From Anaerolineae bacterium (lineage in GTDB: Bacteria > Chloroflexota > Anaerolineae > Aggregatilineales > Phototrophicaceae), in the NCBI GenBank assembly GCA_019912965.1, contig JAIOHM010000187.1, positions 1 through 60,563 on the forward strand: a stretch of 60,563 nt of DNA, read 5' to 3'. The position numbers were made by a program, and so were the translations under genes. Shown one piece after another: positions 24,734-33,205 of the stretch. Numbering within the stretch: position 1 is the stretch's first letter; each line of letters opens with the position of its first letter. The notes under the pieces were generated by a model, which searched no databases, was not told the DNA's origin, and was given only the letters and a program-made list of their open reading frames with translations.

Positions 24734-25567
24734 ATGCAAACGGTGACTTCAAAAGACGGCACAACCATCGCGTTCGATCAAAAAGGACACGGGCCAACCC
24801 TGATCCTGATAACGGGTGCGCTTGGCTTTCGCTCACATCCCATCATGTGGGAACTGGTTGACCTTCTCGCTCCACACTTCACCGTCATTAACTACGACCG
24901 TCGCGGACGCGGCGATAGCACCGATACCAAACCGTATGCTGTCCAGCGTGAGATGGAAGATATTGAAGCCCTGATCGATCAAGCGGGAAGTTCAGCCTAT
25001 CTGTATGGCCTGTCATCGGGGGCGGTACTGGCGTTGGAAGCGGCAAATAAGCTGCCCACCAAAGTGACCAAAGTGGTGATGTACGAACCACCCCTCATCA
25101 TTGATGACAGCCGCCCACCTGTACCTTCGGATTACGTGGAGCAGCTTAACGCGGCCACTGCGGCGGGCAAGTCCGGTGATGCGGTTGAAATCTTCATGAC
25201 CAAAGCGATTCTCATTCCGGCTGAATTTGTCGCCCAAATGCGGACGAGTCCGATGGGTGAAGTTTTTGAAGAGGGTGTAACCCCGCCGGAGTGGGCGGAG
25301 ATGGAGTCGGTAGCCCATACACTGGCTTACGACGGCATGATAATGGGCAGTCTGATGTCCGGCAAACCGTTACCCGGCGGAAAATGGGCTTCTACGGCAG
25401 CTCAGACGCTGGTGGTCACAGGCGGAAACAGCGAGGCCTTTTTCCATAATGGGGCAAAAGCCCTCATCGCCGATTTGCCCAACGCCCAGCACCGGATTTT
25501 GGAAGGGCAAGATCATGCCGTCAGTCCGGCGGCGATTGCTCCGCTGTTGGTGGATTTCTTCAGCTAA
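24734..25567 (+). CDS. Alpha/beta hydrolase of the SKDGT group (paralogue 3)
   Basis: The protein has 277 residues from the ATG at 24734, preceded by AGAGGAGAAA. It begins MQTVTSKDGTTIAFDQKGHG and shows NYDRRGRGDSTDTKPYAVQRE, the nucleophile elbow YGLSSGAVLALEAA near residue 97 and EGQDHAVSPAAIAPLLVDFF with the His. A short insertion near residues 185-205 distinguishes it from the other two. It is the third intact member of the local group. Confidence 0.9.
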   Translation: MQTVTSKDGTTIAFDQKGHGPTLILITGALGFRSHPIMWELVDLLAPHFTVINYDRRGRGDSTDTKPYAVQREMEDIEALIDQAGSSAYLYGLSSGAVLALEAANKLPTKVTKVVMYEPPLIIDDSRPPVPSDYVEQLNAATAAGKSGDAVEIFMTKAILIPAEFVAQMRTSPMGEVFEEGVTPPEWAEMESVAHTLAYDGMIMGSLMSGKPLPGGKWASTAAQTLVVTGGNSEAFFHNGAKALIADLPNAQHRILEGQDHAVSPAAIAPLLVDFFS

Positions 25568-25611
25568 CCCGGCAGTCCGCTAAAGCCATAACCAGAAAAC
25601 ATAGTCACACC

Positions 25612-25640
25612 ATAAAGGGCGTCAACCAGATGCCCTTTAT
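25612..25640. terminator. Hairpin downstream of the hydrolase genes
   Basis: ATAAAGGGC and GCCCTTTAT pair over 9 bp around an 11-nt loop, between the hydrolase and the UvrA-like gene. There is no T-run directly after it, so its terminator role is uncertain. Confidence 0.4.
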
Positions 25641-25732
25641 ACGGTGCTGACAGGAAAATTGACTCTCGATTTTTGAAAACTTTTGTTCTACCATAATCTG
25701 TCCGATCCTGCACGGATGAAAAGGAGAACAGT

Positions 25733-27982
25733 GTGACCCAAGAGTACATTGAAATTCGTGGCGCCCGCGAAAACAACCTGAAGGATGTATCTTTACGCAT
25801 TCCCAAACGGAAAATCACCATCTTCACCGGGGTATCCGGTTCGGGCAAATCGTCCATCGTGTTCGATACCATCGCCACCGAAGGCCAACGCCTGCTGAAC
25901 GAAAACTTCAGCACCTTCGTCCGCAATTTCCTGCCGCGATTTCCACAGCCGGACGCAGACGCGATTGAAAATCTGAGTATGCCGGTTGTGGTTGACCAGA
26001 AGCGTATGGGCGGCGGATCGCATTCCACACTCGGCACGATCACCGATATTTACTCGGTGCTGCGCCTGTTGTTCTCGCGGGTGGGGAAACCCTATGTAGG
26101 CAGCGTCAACCTGTTTTCCTTCAACGACCCGCAGGGCATGTGCCCCGATTGCAACGGCATGGGGCGGATGATGGGCGTGGATATGGAAAGATTCCTCGAT
26201 ACTTCCAAATCCTTGAACGAAGGCGCAATTTTATTCCCGGAATATGCAGTCAGCAGTTGGGACTGGTCACTATGTACCCAATCCGGCCTGTTCGATAACG
26301 ATAAAAAATTGGTCGATTACACCCCAGACGAAATGGAACTGCTGCTCCACAGCAAACCCTACAAAGTGGAAACGTCTATGGCGGGTAAAACCATCAAACT
26401 GACCTTTGAAGGCATCCTCGACAAGTTCACCCGCAAGTACATCACGCGCGATCTGAAAAGCATGTCCGAACGCACCCAGAAAACGGTCGAACCCTATCTG
26501 ACGCTCGGCCCATGCGAGTTGTGTAAAGGCGCACGGTTGAGCCAAGCCGCCTTGAACAGCAGGATTAACGGGTACAACATCGCTGATCTGACCGCGATGG
26601 AAGTCAGCCAACTGGTCGAAGTCATCAGGGCTATTGATATACCCGAAGCAGCCCCGATTGTGGCGAACCTGATCGAACGCCTGCAACATCTGATTGACAT
26701 TGGCCTCGAATACCTGAGCCTCAACCGCCCCACCGATACCCTATCCGGCGGCGAATCGCAGCGCGTCAAAATCGTCAAACATCTTACCAGCAGTCTGGTG
26801 GATGTGATGTATATCTTTGACGAACCGAGCATCGGTTTACACCCGCGTGATGTCCACCGGATGAATGAACTCCTGCAACGACTGCGGGATAAAGGCAACA
26901 CCGTGATTGTGGTCGAACACGATCCAGAGGTGATCCAGGCTGCCGATCATATTGTGGATGTCGGCCCACACGCGGGCAGCAACGGCGGCGCAATTGTTTA
27001 CGAAGGCAGTTTCGACGGTTTGCTGAAGGCCAATACGCTCACAGGCAGACACATGAAGCAGTCGATGGCGATCAAAGAGAGCTTCCGTTCGGGAACGGGT
27101 AAGCTGACCATCGCTAATGCCCACCAGAACAACCTGCAAAACGTCACGGTTGATATTCCAACAGGCGTTTTGACGGTGGTCACAGGCGTGGCGGGTTCGG
27201 GCAAAAGCTCGCTCATTAACCAGACGTTCCTGCGCCAGCATCCGGACGCGATTGTGATTGACCAATCCCCGGTTGGGGTTTCCACGCGCTCAAATCCGGC
27301 CACCTACACCGGAATTATGGATGATGTTCGCAAAGCCTTCGCGTCGGCTAACAAGGTCAGCCAGTCCCTGTTCAGCTTCAATTCCAAAGGTGCTTGTGAA
27401 AACTGTCAGGGATTGGGCGTGGTCTATACCAATCTAGCCTATTTGGACGAGGTGAAAACCCCCTGCGAAGTCTGCGGCGGGAAACGCTTCAAAGATGAAG
27501 TGTTGGCCTACAAACTCCACGATAAATCCATCACTGATGTGCTGGGGATGACGGTTCGGGAGGCGCTGGATTACTTTGGCATCAAGGAAATCGTCCGTAA
27601 ACTGCAAGCCATGAGCGATGTCGGGCTGGATTATTTACGACTGGGGCAGCCCCTCAGCACCATGTCCGGCGGCGAATGCCAGCGCCTTAAGCTCGCCAGC
27701 GAACTCCACAAAAAGGGCAGCATCTACGTGATGGACGAACCAACGACTGGTTTGCACATGTCGGATATCAGCCACCTGCTGGCGATCATGAACCGTCTGG
27801 TGGACAGTGGGAACACGGTAATCGTGATCGAACATAATCTGGATGTTATCAAAAACGCCGACTGGATTATCGACATGGGGCCGGAAGGCGGGAGCAAGGG
27901 CGGGCGTGTGATGTTCGAGGGGACGCCCAAACAGCTTGTCAGCGCCAAACATTCGCTGACGAGCGCCTATTTGGGCGGCTAA
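25733..27982 (+). CDS. Short UvrA-family ABC ATPase (class III/DrrC-like)
   Basis: The protein has 749 residues from a GTG start preceded by AAGGAGAACA. It contains two ABC modules: Walker A GVSGSGKSS near residue 33 and GVAGSGKSS near 485; signatures LSGGESQR and MSGGECQR; Walker B motifs FDEPSIGLHPRD and MDEPTTGLHMSD. Zinc-module Cys pairs are present (CPDCNGMG, CELCKGARL, CENCQGLG, CEVCGG). True UvrA is about 940 residues; this form lacks much of the insertion that binds UvrB and DNA lesions. Such short forms are linked to DNA-damaging drug tolerance in some bacteria. No uvrB is nearby. Confidence 0.9.
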   Translation: MTQEYIEIRGARENNLKDVSLRIPKRKITIFTGVSGSGKSSIVFDTIATEGQRLLNENFSTFVRNFLPRFPQPDADAIENLSMPVVVDQKRMGGGSHSTLGTITDIYSVLRLLFSRVGKPYVGSVNLFSFNDPQGMCPDCNGMGRMMGVDMERFLDTSKSLNEGAILFPEYAVSSWDWSLCTQSGLFDNDKKLVDYTPDEMELLLHSKPYKVETSMAGKTIKLTFEGILDKFTRKYITRDLKSMSERTQKTVEPYLTLGPCELCKGARLSQAALNSRINGYNIADLTAMEVSQLVEVIRAIDIPEAAPIVANLIERLQHLIDIGLEYLSLNRPTDTLSGGESQRVKIVKHLTSSLVDVMYIFDEPSIGLHPRDVHRMNELLQRLRDKGNTVIVVEHDPEVIQAADHIVDVGPHAGSNGGAIVYEGSFDGLLKANTLTGRHMKQSMAIKESFRSGTGKLTIANAHQNNLQNVTVDIPTGVLTVVTGVAGSGKSSLINQTFLRQHPDAIVIDQSPVGVSTRSNPATYTGIMDDVRKAFASANKVSQSLFSFNSKGACENCQGLGVVYTNLAYLDEVKTPCEVCGGKRFKDEVLAYKLHDKSITDVLGMTVREALDYFGIKEIVRKLQAMSDVGLDYLRLGQPLSTMSGGECQRLKLASELHKKGSIYVMDEPTTGLHMSDISHLLAIMNRLVDSGNTVIVIEHNLDVIKNADWIIDMGPEGGSKGGRVMFEGTPKQLVSAKHSLTSAYLGG

Positions 27983-27994
27983 GAGCTTTCACCA

Positions 27995-28027
27995 TTCTGC
28001 CTGTGGGGTGCTGCCTCGCAGGCAGAA
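27995..28027 (+). terminator. Hairpin downstream of the UvrA-like gene
   Basis: TTCTGCCTG and CAGGCAGAA form a 9-bp stem with a 15-nt loop, 12 bp after the stop codon. The tail AATTATG is not a strong T-run. GGCAGG and GCCTGCC recur just downstream. Confidence 0.45.
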
Positions 28028-28111
28028 ATTATGTTCCTAGCTTTTTAGGCAGGAGTGATTATACTTTTCTTCAGGTTTGCCTGCCTTCTGTGAGGGATTG
28101 AGGGAACGCTC

Positions 28112-28381
28112 ATGTGCAGAAACATCAAAACGCTCTACAACTTTGAACCGCCCGTAACTGAGGATGAGATTCACGCGGCAGCCTTACAATATGTGCGAAA
28201 GATCAGCGGTTTCAACAAACCCTCCAAAGCCAACGAAGCCGCATTCGAGGCCGCTGTTGACGCGATAGCCGCTGTCTCGCGCAGCCTGCTGACCACGCTG
28301 GAAACCAACGCCCCACCCAAAGACCGTGCCGAAGAAGCCGCCAAAGCACGCGCCCGCTCCGCACAACGGTTTGCCCGCTGA
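28112..28381 (+). CDS. DUF2277 family protein
   Basis: The protein has 89 residues. It begins MCRNIKTLYNFEPPVTEDEIHAAALQYVRKISGF, the characteristic DUF2277 opening, followed by KANEAAFEAAVDAIAAVSRSLL and an Ala/Arg-rich tail. The family is small, widespread in Actinobacteria and Chloroflexota, and has no known function. It stands alone between the UvrA-like gene and the IS remnant. Confidence 0.9.
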   Translation: MCRNIKTLYNFEPPVTEDEIHAAALQYVRKISGFNKPSKANEAAFEAAVDAIAAVSRSLLTTLETNAPPKDRAEEAAKARARSAQRFAR

Positions 28382-28389
28382 ACCCACGA

Positions 28390-28513
28390 TTACCTTTGAT
28401 GGAAGACCGTCGGACTCGCCGTTCGTCGAAACCATCTGGCACACGTAATGTGAACGGGCGAACAATTTTACGTCTGCGGCGGCTGCCCACTGGGAAATGG
28501 TCATCAGCAAATT
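28390..28513 (+). pseudogene. AraC-family regulator remnant, cut by an insertion sequence
   Basis: DGRPSDSPFVETIWHT, then after a stop/frameshift ERANNFTSAAAAHWEMVISK, match the start of the intact AraC protein at 17276 (DERPSDSPFVERIWHS...DRAGGFISMAGIHWGIVV). Similarity ends exactly where the insertion sequence end TCAGTGAATCACG begins at 28514. The remainder of the regulator is not found beyond the right end of the element. Confidence 0.7.
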
Positions 28514-29210
28514 TCAGTGAATCACGAAAGTTGCGTATGAAAGAGACTTGACAAGTGACTTGGTTCAGTTAGGTTTCGTGTACCAGACCAAACCGGACCA
28601 AACCAAGTCATGAAAATCATACCTGAATACGTACTTAATGCGGAAGATGTTCGTGCGATGATAAGGGGTTTTGTTCAGGCGAGCTTCTCCGGTATTTGCA
28701 GCGTATCCGTCAGGCAGCCGTGCTGGCGTATCCGATTCGCGGGAAAAGCGGGGGCATTCGTGGTTTGTGTCAGGGACGCGGCAGTTTTACCACCGACTAC
28801 ACCTTCACCGACGGCACGTCTGCTCGGTTAACAGTGGTCGATACCCGGGTGCGTGACCCGAAAACCAGGCGTAAGCAGCGTAAGTGGCTGGCGTTCGTGG
28901 TGGTCAATCTCGACTGGACACCCCGCCAGGTGTACCGCAAGTACCGTCGTCGCTTTGGGATTGAAGCCTCTTATCGCCTGCTGCGTCAGGTAAAGGTCTT
29001 GACCAACTCGCGCAACCCGGCACTGCGCTTCTTTCTGTTGGGGTTGGGGCTGCTGATGCAGAACATCTGAGTGCTGGCACGCTGGTTGTTCACCCGTCGC
29101 TGCTGCGTTTTGCCACTTTTCGCAAGTTGCTTGTACGGGCGGTTGAGCGTTACTATCCGCCACCGTTTGCGATTTCTGTATTCGTTTCACCCCAATCCGT
29201 GATTCACTGA
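28514..29210. mobile_element. Internally deleted insertion sequence with terminal inverted repeats
   Basis: The ends are 13-bp perfect inverted repeats: TCAGTGAATCACG at 28514-28526 and its complement at 29198-29210. The interior holds a broken DDE transposase (28610-29205). The total of 697 bp is shorter than expected for the IS class, because the first half of the transposase gene is missing. The left end is fixed by the interrupted AraC remnant. No target duplication is obvious. The same ends flank a 189-bp element at 30915-31103. Confidence 0.75.
28610..29205 (+). pseudogene. DDE transposase (IS4/ISH3-like) pseudogene
   Basis: A short N-terminal piece (MKIIPEYVLNAEDVRAM) is joined by deletion and frame change to the second half beginning at 28657, DDKGFCSGELLRYLQR, where the Asp is the second residue of the DDE triad. 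IRGKSGGIRGLCQ and RRRFGIEASYRLLRQVKVLTNSRNPALRFFLLGLGLL follow; the Glu of FGIEASYR is the third catalytic residue. A TGA at 29068 interrupts the end, where relatives usually have Trp, and a further frame change follows (RKLLVRAVERYYPPP). The region with the first Asp is missing, so it is not functional. Confidence 0.85.
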
Positions 29211-29244
29211 TATTTCTTATTAAATTCCTTAACCTAGTACACAT

Positions 29245-29266
29245 GGGGCGACGCATGCGTCGCCCC
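29245..29266. repeat. Perfect 22-bp palindrome, GGGGCG family
   Basis: GGGGCG and CGCCCC arms flank the self-complementary core ACGCATGCGT. It belongs with the palindromes at 35488-35515 and 36968-36994, which have the same arms but other cores. It lies between the IS remnant and the end of the antiporter gene and is followed by CTACG. Confidence 0.8.
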
Positions 29267-29401
29267 TACGCCGACTTTTTACCGAATCTCGCTAAAAATG
29301 ATCTTCAAACTGCTGTAAAAGTACCAACAACTACGGATAAATCTAATGGGGCGTCTGCCACAAAAATCACTTCTATGCAGGTCACAAAGCGCAAACCGTT
29401 G

Positions 29402-30883
29402 CTAAGGGTTCACCCCTGATCGTACCTCGGTGGATTGAATAAGTTTCGTAATTGGTGCTAACGAGGGCTTATCCGCCATCATCAGCAGTTGATCGTTTGC
29501 CTGAAGCACCGTGCTGCCATTGGGGACAACCGCTTCCTGTCCGCGCACAATCAGCACGATCAGGCTGTCTTCCGGTAGTCCCAGATCGACGATTTTATGC
29601 CCGATGACGGTTGAATAATCTGGGACGGTGATCTCAATCAGGTCACTTTTGATTTGCATATCGCCCGTTCGCTCCAGCCGTATACCGGACTTGGCTACAA
29701 AAGGCGTTGTCACCTGCAACCAGCGTGCTACCGGAATGATGGTGGTTCCCTGCAAGAGGACACTGCTCAACACGACGAAGAACACGATATTGAAGATCGT
29801 ATCGGACTGGGGAACACCTGCCAGCAGGGGAAAGGTCGCCAGCACAATCGGGGTCGCACCGCGCAGCCCAACCCACGAAATCAGTAGTTTTTCGCGGGTG
29901 CTGAACTGCGATCTGAACAGGGCAATGAAGACGCTCAGGGGACGCGCCACAAAAATCAAAATAAGCGAAATGCCGATGCCGATGGGGGCAATCGCCAGCA
30001 ATTCTGAGGGAAAAACGAGCAGTCCTAAGACCAAAAACATCACGATTTGCATCAGCCAGGCGATGCTGTCATGAAAGCGCGAGAGACTGTTTTTGTGGAC
30101 AATGTTCTGAGCGCCCAGCATCAAGCCCACCAGATAGACCGCGAGAAAGCCGCTGCCGCCCAGCGCTGCCGGTAAACTGTATGCCAGCAGTACCAGCGCA
30201 ATCGTGAACACTGGATAAAGACCATTGGCATCAAGTTGCAGGTTGTTGATGAATTTGGAGGCAAGATAACCCAGACCAAAGCCCAGCACTCCGCCAATCA
30301 CGACCTGCTGGATAAAGATGATGACAACATTCAGAATTGAGGTATTGGGGATCGAAATGAGGGCAATCGCGCCGATGGTTAAAAAGATTGCCATCGGGTC
30401 ATTGCTGCCCGATTCAAATTCCAGTAATGGGATCGTATCGCCCTTTAAGCCGATACGCTGAGTCCGAAAAATTGAAAACACCGCCGCCGCATCCGTAGAC
30501 GCCACAATCGCGCCGAGTAAGATGGCTTGCGTGGGTGAGAGTTGCAGCAGGATAATCGCACCCAAAGCGACCACCGCCGCCGTGACCAGCACCCCAAAGG
30601 TCGCCAGCACCAGCCCCCGCCGCAGGATTGGCTTAACGGCAGCGAAAGGGGTATCCAGCCCACCCGAAAACAGGATAAAGACCAGCGCAATGACCCCGAT
30701 AGACTGCGCCAACTGCGCGTCGTCAAAGAATATTCCCCCGATACCTTCTGATCCGGCGAGCATTCCAATACCCAGAAAGAGTAACAGGGTTGGGACGCTC
30801 AATTTAGAGGAAATTTTGCTGGCAAAAATACTGAGCAGCAGCAGGATTGAGGTGATTAAAAGGATGATTTCAAGTGATAGCAT
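29402..30883 (-). CDS. K+/H+ or Na+/H+ antiporter, CPA1 family (NhaP2/CvrA-like) with TrkA-C domain
   Basis: The protein has 493 residues with about 12 transmembrane helices over residues 1-385 (LSLEIILLITSILLLLSIFA; LVFILFSGGLDTPF; GAIVASTDAAAVFSI; EFESGSNDPMAIFLT). ATDAAAVFS and ESGSNDP contain the ion-binding Asp residues typical of CPA1. A C-terminal TrkA-C-like domain follows (IEITVPDYSTVIGHKIVDLGLP, VLQANDQLLMMADK), which usually regulates transport via nucleotides. It probably maintains cytoplasmic K+ and pH. The gene is alone; a MITE-like element lies upstream of its start. Confidence 0.93.
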   Translation of the reverse strand: MLSLEIILLITSILLLLSIFASKISSKLSVPTLLLFLGIGMLAGSEGIGGIFFDDAQLAQSIGVIALVFILFSGGLDTPFAAVKPILRRGLVLATFGVLVTAAVVALGAIILLQLSPTQAILLGAIVASTDAAAVFSIFRTQRIGLKGDTIPLLEFESGSNDPMAIFLTIGAIALISIPNTSILNVVIIFIQQVVIGGVLGFGLGYLASKFINNLQLDANGLYPVFTIALVLLAYSLPAALGGSGFLAVYLVGLMLGAQNIVHKNSLSRFHDSIAWLMQIVMFLVLGLLVFPSELLAIAPIGIGISLILIFVARPLSVFIALFRSQFSTREKLLISWVGLRGATPIVLATFPLLAGVPQSDTIFNIVFFVVLSSVLLQGTTIIPVARWLQVTTPFVAKSGIRLERTGDMQIKSDLIEITVPDYSTVIGHKIVDLGLPEDSLIVLIVRGQEAVVPNGSTVLQANDQLLMMADKPSLAPITKLIQSTEVRSGVNP

Positions 30884-30914
30884 GTAGGCTCCTGGGTGAC
30901 GTTTCGAGCAAAGT

Positions 30915-31103
30915 TCAATGAATCACGAAATGCTAATTATAGCCGTTGACCCGTCAGATGTTGAAACATCCGGCTACCCAAAAGACAAGTCCCCTGGGGG
31001 GACTGCTAATCGGGTGAGGTGACGGTTTACAGTCCCGCAGGGACTTGCGTGTGCTTTAGCCGCACGGTTTTAACCTGCGGCGGGGAAAATCGTGATTCAC
31101 TGA
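30915..31103. mobile_element. MITE-like 189-bp element
   Basis: TCAATGAATCACG (30915-30927) and the complement of TCAGTGAATCACG (31091-31103) form inverted ends matching those of the IS remnant at 28514-29210, with one mismatch. There is no coding capacity. The interior contains AGTCCCGCAGGGACTT and CCGCACGG...CCTGCGGCGG hairpins. This fits a non-autonomous derivative of the same IS. It lies 32 bp upstream of the antiporter start. Confidence 0.6.
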
Positions 31104-31755
31104 ATTTCAGGGCAAGACTGGTGATTGGCGGCGGCGGCGGCGATGGCGGCGGTGGCGAAAATGGGTTTCGCCGCCACTGTAGTTATCGGTTATCAGTTCA
31201 CAGTTTTCAGTTAAATCCATGAGGGACGGGTTGCGGCGATTGCGAGACTAGTTTTCAGCCATCAGCCTTTAGGCAATACAGATGCATTTGCATCCCTTTT
31301 ATGTCGCAACTGTCATGCCAATGACAATCGCTGAGGGGAAATGTCGTCAAAGTCGTCAATGTCAAGACAGTCATTAGTCGCTGGCCGGTAGTCAAGATTG
31401 GTTGCCAGTTACGAGTTGCCAGTTTCCAGAAAAATACGGAATACGCGGTGGGTTATCGGACGAGGGGGGGTGTTTTTTGAAACGCCGCGTGTATGCTGGA
31501 TTCGTTCTCGCGTCGACGGGAGGGGATGTTTATTGAACCCCCGTGTGGATACTGGATTTGGGCTTCGGAACGGTTTTGCAGTATTGCGGCGATTCGTGAT
31601 GTGCCTGCCGCTGCAATACTTGCTGAATAGTTACAAGTTGCCAGTTTCCAGAAAATTCACCTCACCCCTCTCCAGTTTGGAAAGGGGGCGGATTTACATA
31701 TCCATTTTAGAACAAAAGGGCTAAGAAAGCAAGTTCGGGTTCGGTTTGAATTGGT
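31104..31755. other. Repeat-rich intergenic region, no gene
   Basis: The 872-bp gap 30884-31755 has no convincing gene. Beyond the MITE it holds a GGC-rich tract with a GGCGAAA/TTTCGCC hairpin (31123-31178), heptad repeats of the AGTTACC type (31180-31216, 31401-31429, 31629-31651), a degenerate tandem duplication of about 54 bp (31460-31505 and 31514-31560, both ending TGGATT) and a CTCACCCC-type repeat (31659-31692). The two heptad tracts at 31411 and 31629 share AGTTGCCAGTTTCCAGAAAA. Confidence 0.6.
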
Positions 31756-32373
31756 TTAGGATGGCTTGCGGCTGACGGCATAACAGGCGAGGATGTTGCC
31801 AGAACCCTGCCATGTGCGGCTGCTGATGAGCTTGAGCGTGACCCCCGGCTGACCTTCAAACAGCGGTGTCCCCTCCCCGGCGATCAAGGGAAAAATCGTC
31901 AGGTGCAGTTCGTCCACCAGATCATGGGCTATCAGATCGTGCCAGAGCGTTCGACCGCCAAAGAGAAAGATATCCCTGCCCGGTTGGTTTTTGAGGGCGG
32001 CAATCGCTTCATGAGCGTCCGCCAGCTTGACGATGCGGGTGTTCTCCCACGGGGCTAACTCCGCGCGGGTGAGTTTATCGGAAATCACGACTTTCTCGAT
32101 GCGGCTGATGAGTCCAGCAAATTCTTGCCGGATCGGGGTGGCGTCCGGGTCATTCGGCACACTTGTCCAATACTCTTTGTTGCCTAAAAATCCGGCGCGG
32201 CCACCCAGCAGCAGTGTATCGGCGGCGCGCATCCGTTCGGTGTTGTAGTGATCGAAGTTTTGGTCGCCCTGATAGTCTTCGTGGAAATACTCAAACAGTG
32301 CGCCGAGGTTTTGATCTTTCCCTTCGTAGTAGCCATCCAATGTGACAAGGTTGCTGACAATGAGTTTACGCAT
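31756..32373 (-). CDS. DHFR-like reductase, RibD C-terminal family (paralogue 5)
   Basis: The protein has 205 residues. It begins MRKLIVSNLVTLDGYYEGKDQNLGALF and contains DTLLLGGRAGFLGNKEYW, KVVISDKLTRAELAPW, GRDIFLFGGRTLWHDLIAHDLVDELHLTIFPLIAGEGTPLFEG and a last strand NILACYAV. This is another RibD-C subgroup than those at 13-24 kb. It lies outside the main paralogue array, on the other strand, and just past the repeat-rich region. NAD(P)H-dependent reduction is implied; the substrate is unknown. Confidence 0.9.
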   Translation of the reverse strand: MRKLIVSNLVTLDGYYEGKDQNLGALFEYFHEDYQGDQNFDHYNTERMRAADTLLLGGRAGFLGNKEYWTSVPNDPDATPIRQEFAGLISRIEKVVISDKLTRAELAPWENTRIVKLADAHEAIAALKNQPGRDIFLFGGRTLWHDLIAHDLVDELHLTIFPLIAGEGTPLFEGQPGVTLKLISSRTWQGSGNILACYAVSRKPS

Positions 32374-32471
32374 GGTTGGTTATTGGTTGTTGGTAAATGC
32401 GGATAAGTGATAGGGTTCAGCTTAGAACAAAAGGGCTATGGTGTCAAGAGACAGGAAGTAAAAGAGAGTAT

Positions 32472-32507
32472 TCACCACAGAGGACACAGAGGTTTCACAG
32501 AGGGGAT
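32472..32507. repeat. CACAGAGG-type short tandem repeat
   Basis: CACAGAGG occurs three times (CCACAGAGGACACAGAGG and, after TTT, CACAGAGG) between the DHFR-like and Uma2 genes. A related piece, GTCGCAGAGG, occurs at 58669. No function apparent. Confidence 0.5.
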
Positions 32508-32537
32508 TTTTAGCGGAATGCTGTATCAGGGCAGAGG

Positions 32538-33086
32538 CTATTCGTCGCCAAACAGTTTTTTCACCAAGACGCGAAATCCCGGCAGCACATCGCCTCCGTC
32601 GAGAGTATCATCGCCGCTGTAGACGCGCACGGGTTGTCCGGGGACATACACATCCACACTCCGCGCTGACGGATACATTTCCCACAGCAAAATCCCGGCG
32701 CGGCGGTAGATTTCGCGTTTACCCCGAATTTCGGTCGCCTTATCGGTCGGGGAAATAATCTCAACTGCCCACTCTGGTGGTTCCGGGTCGGGGTACTCAT
32801 CGCTCATCGGCGTGCGTTTATAGGCAAAGTCCGGCGCAACGACATTCCCCTGAATGGCATATGCGCCATCGCCGCCGCTGGTATTGCAGGGCAAACCCTG
32901 ATCCCGACAAAACAGCCGCACTTCAAAAGCGAGGATATGCCCATACTGCGAAAGACTGGTGCGTCCCGGTGACACTTCGCTGATCTCCCCATTGATGAGT
33001 TCAAAGAGCCGGTCTGCATTTTCCGGCTGCCCGACAAAGCGGCTGAAGTCTTCCAGCGTGACGAATTTGGTTTTCGGCAGTGCCAT
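32538..33086 (-). CDS. Uma2 (DUF820) family PD-(D/E)XK-like protein
   Basis: The protein has 182 residues. It has the DUF820/Uma2 layout: LEDFSRFVGQPENADRLFELINGEISEVSPG, VVAPDFAYKR with the first metal-binding Asp, WAVEIISPTDKATEIRGKREIYRRAG with the E-x-x followed by Lys of the nuclease-like core, VDVYVPGQPVRVYSGDDTLDGGDVLPGF. The fold is that of restriction-like endonucleases; the biological role is unknown despite high copy number in Cyanobacteria and Chloroflexota. It stands alone, divergent from the TIR gene. Confidence 0.92.
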   Translation of the reverse strand: MALPKTKFVTLEDFSRFVGQPENADRLFELINGEISEVSPGRTSLSQYGHILAFEVRLFCRDQGLPCNTSGGDGAYAIQGNVVAPDFAYKRTPMSDEYPDPEPPEWAVEIISPTDKATEIRGKREIYRRAGILLWEMYPSARSVDVYVPGQPVRVYSGDDTLDGGDVLPGFRVLVKKLFGDE

Positions 33087-33205
33087 GCGTTGAGCCTCCG
33101 ATTGGACAGCCTGATTATAACAGCTTTGACAGGCGAAAACGTTTGCTTTAGGGCGAAATATGCGAGAATAGGGGATGTATACGTTATGAATGTGGCGAGG
33201 GCAGC

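Noticed and set aside
28696..29070. Functional transposase gene
   Set aside because: The N-terminal half with the first catalytic Asp is missing and a stop plus frameshift break the end, so only a remnant is reported.
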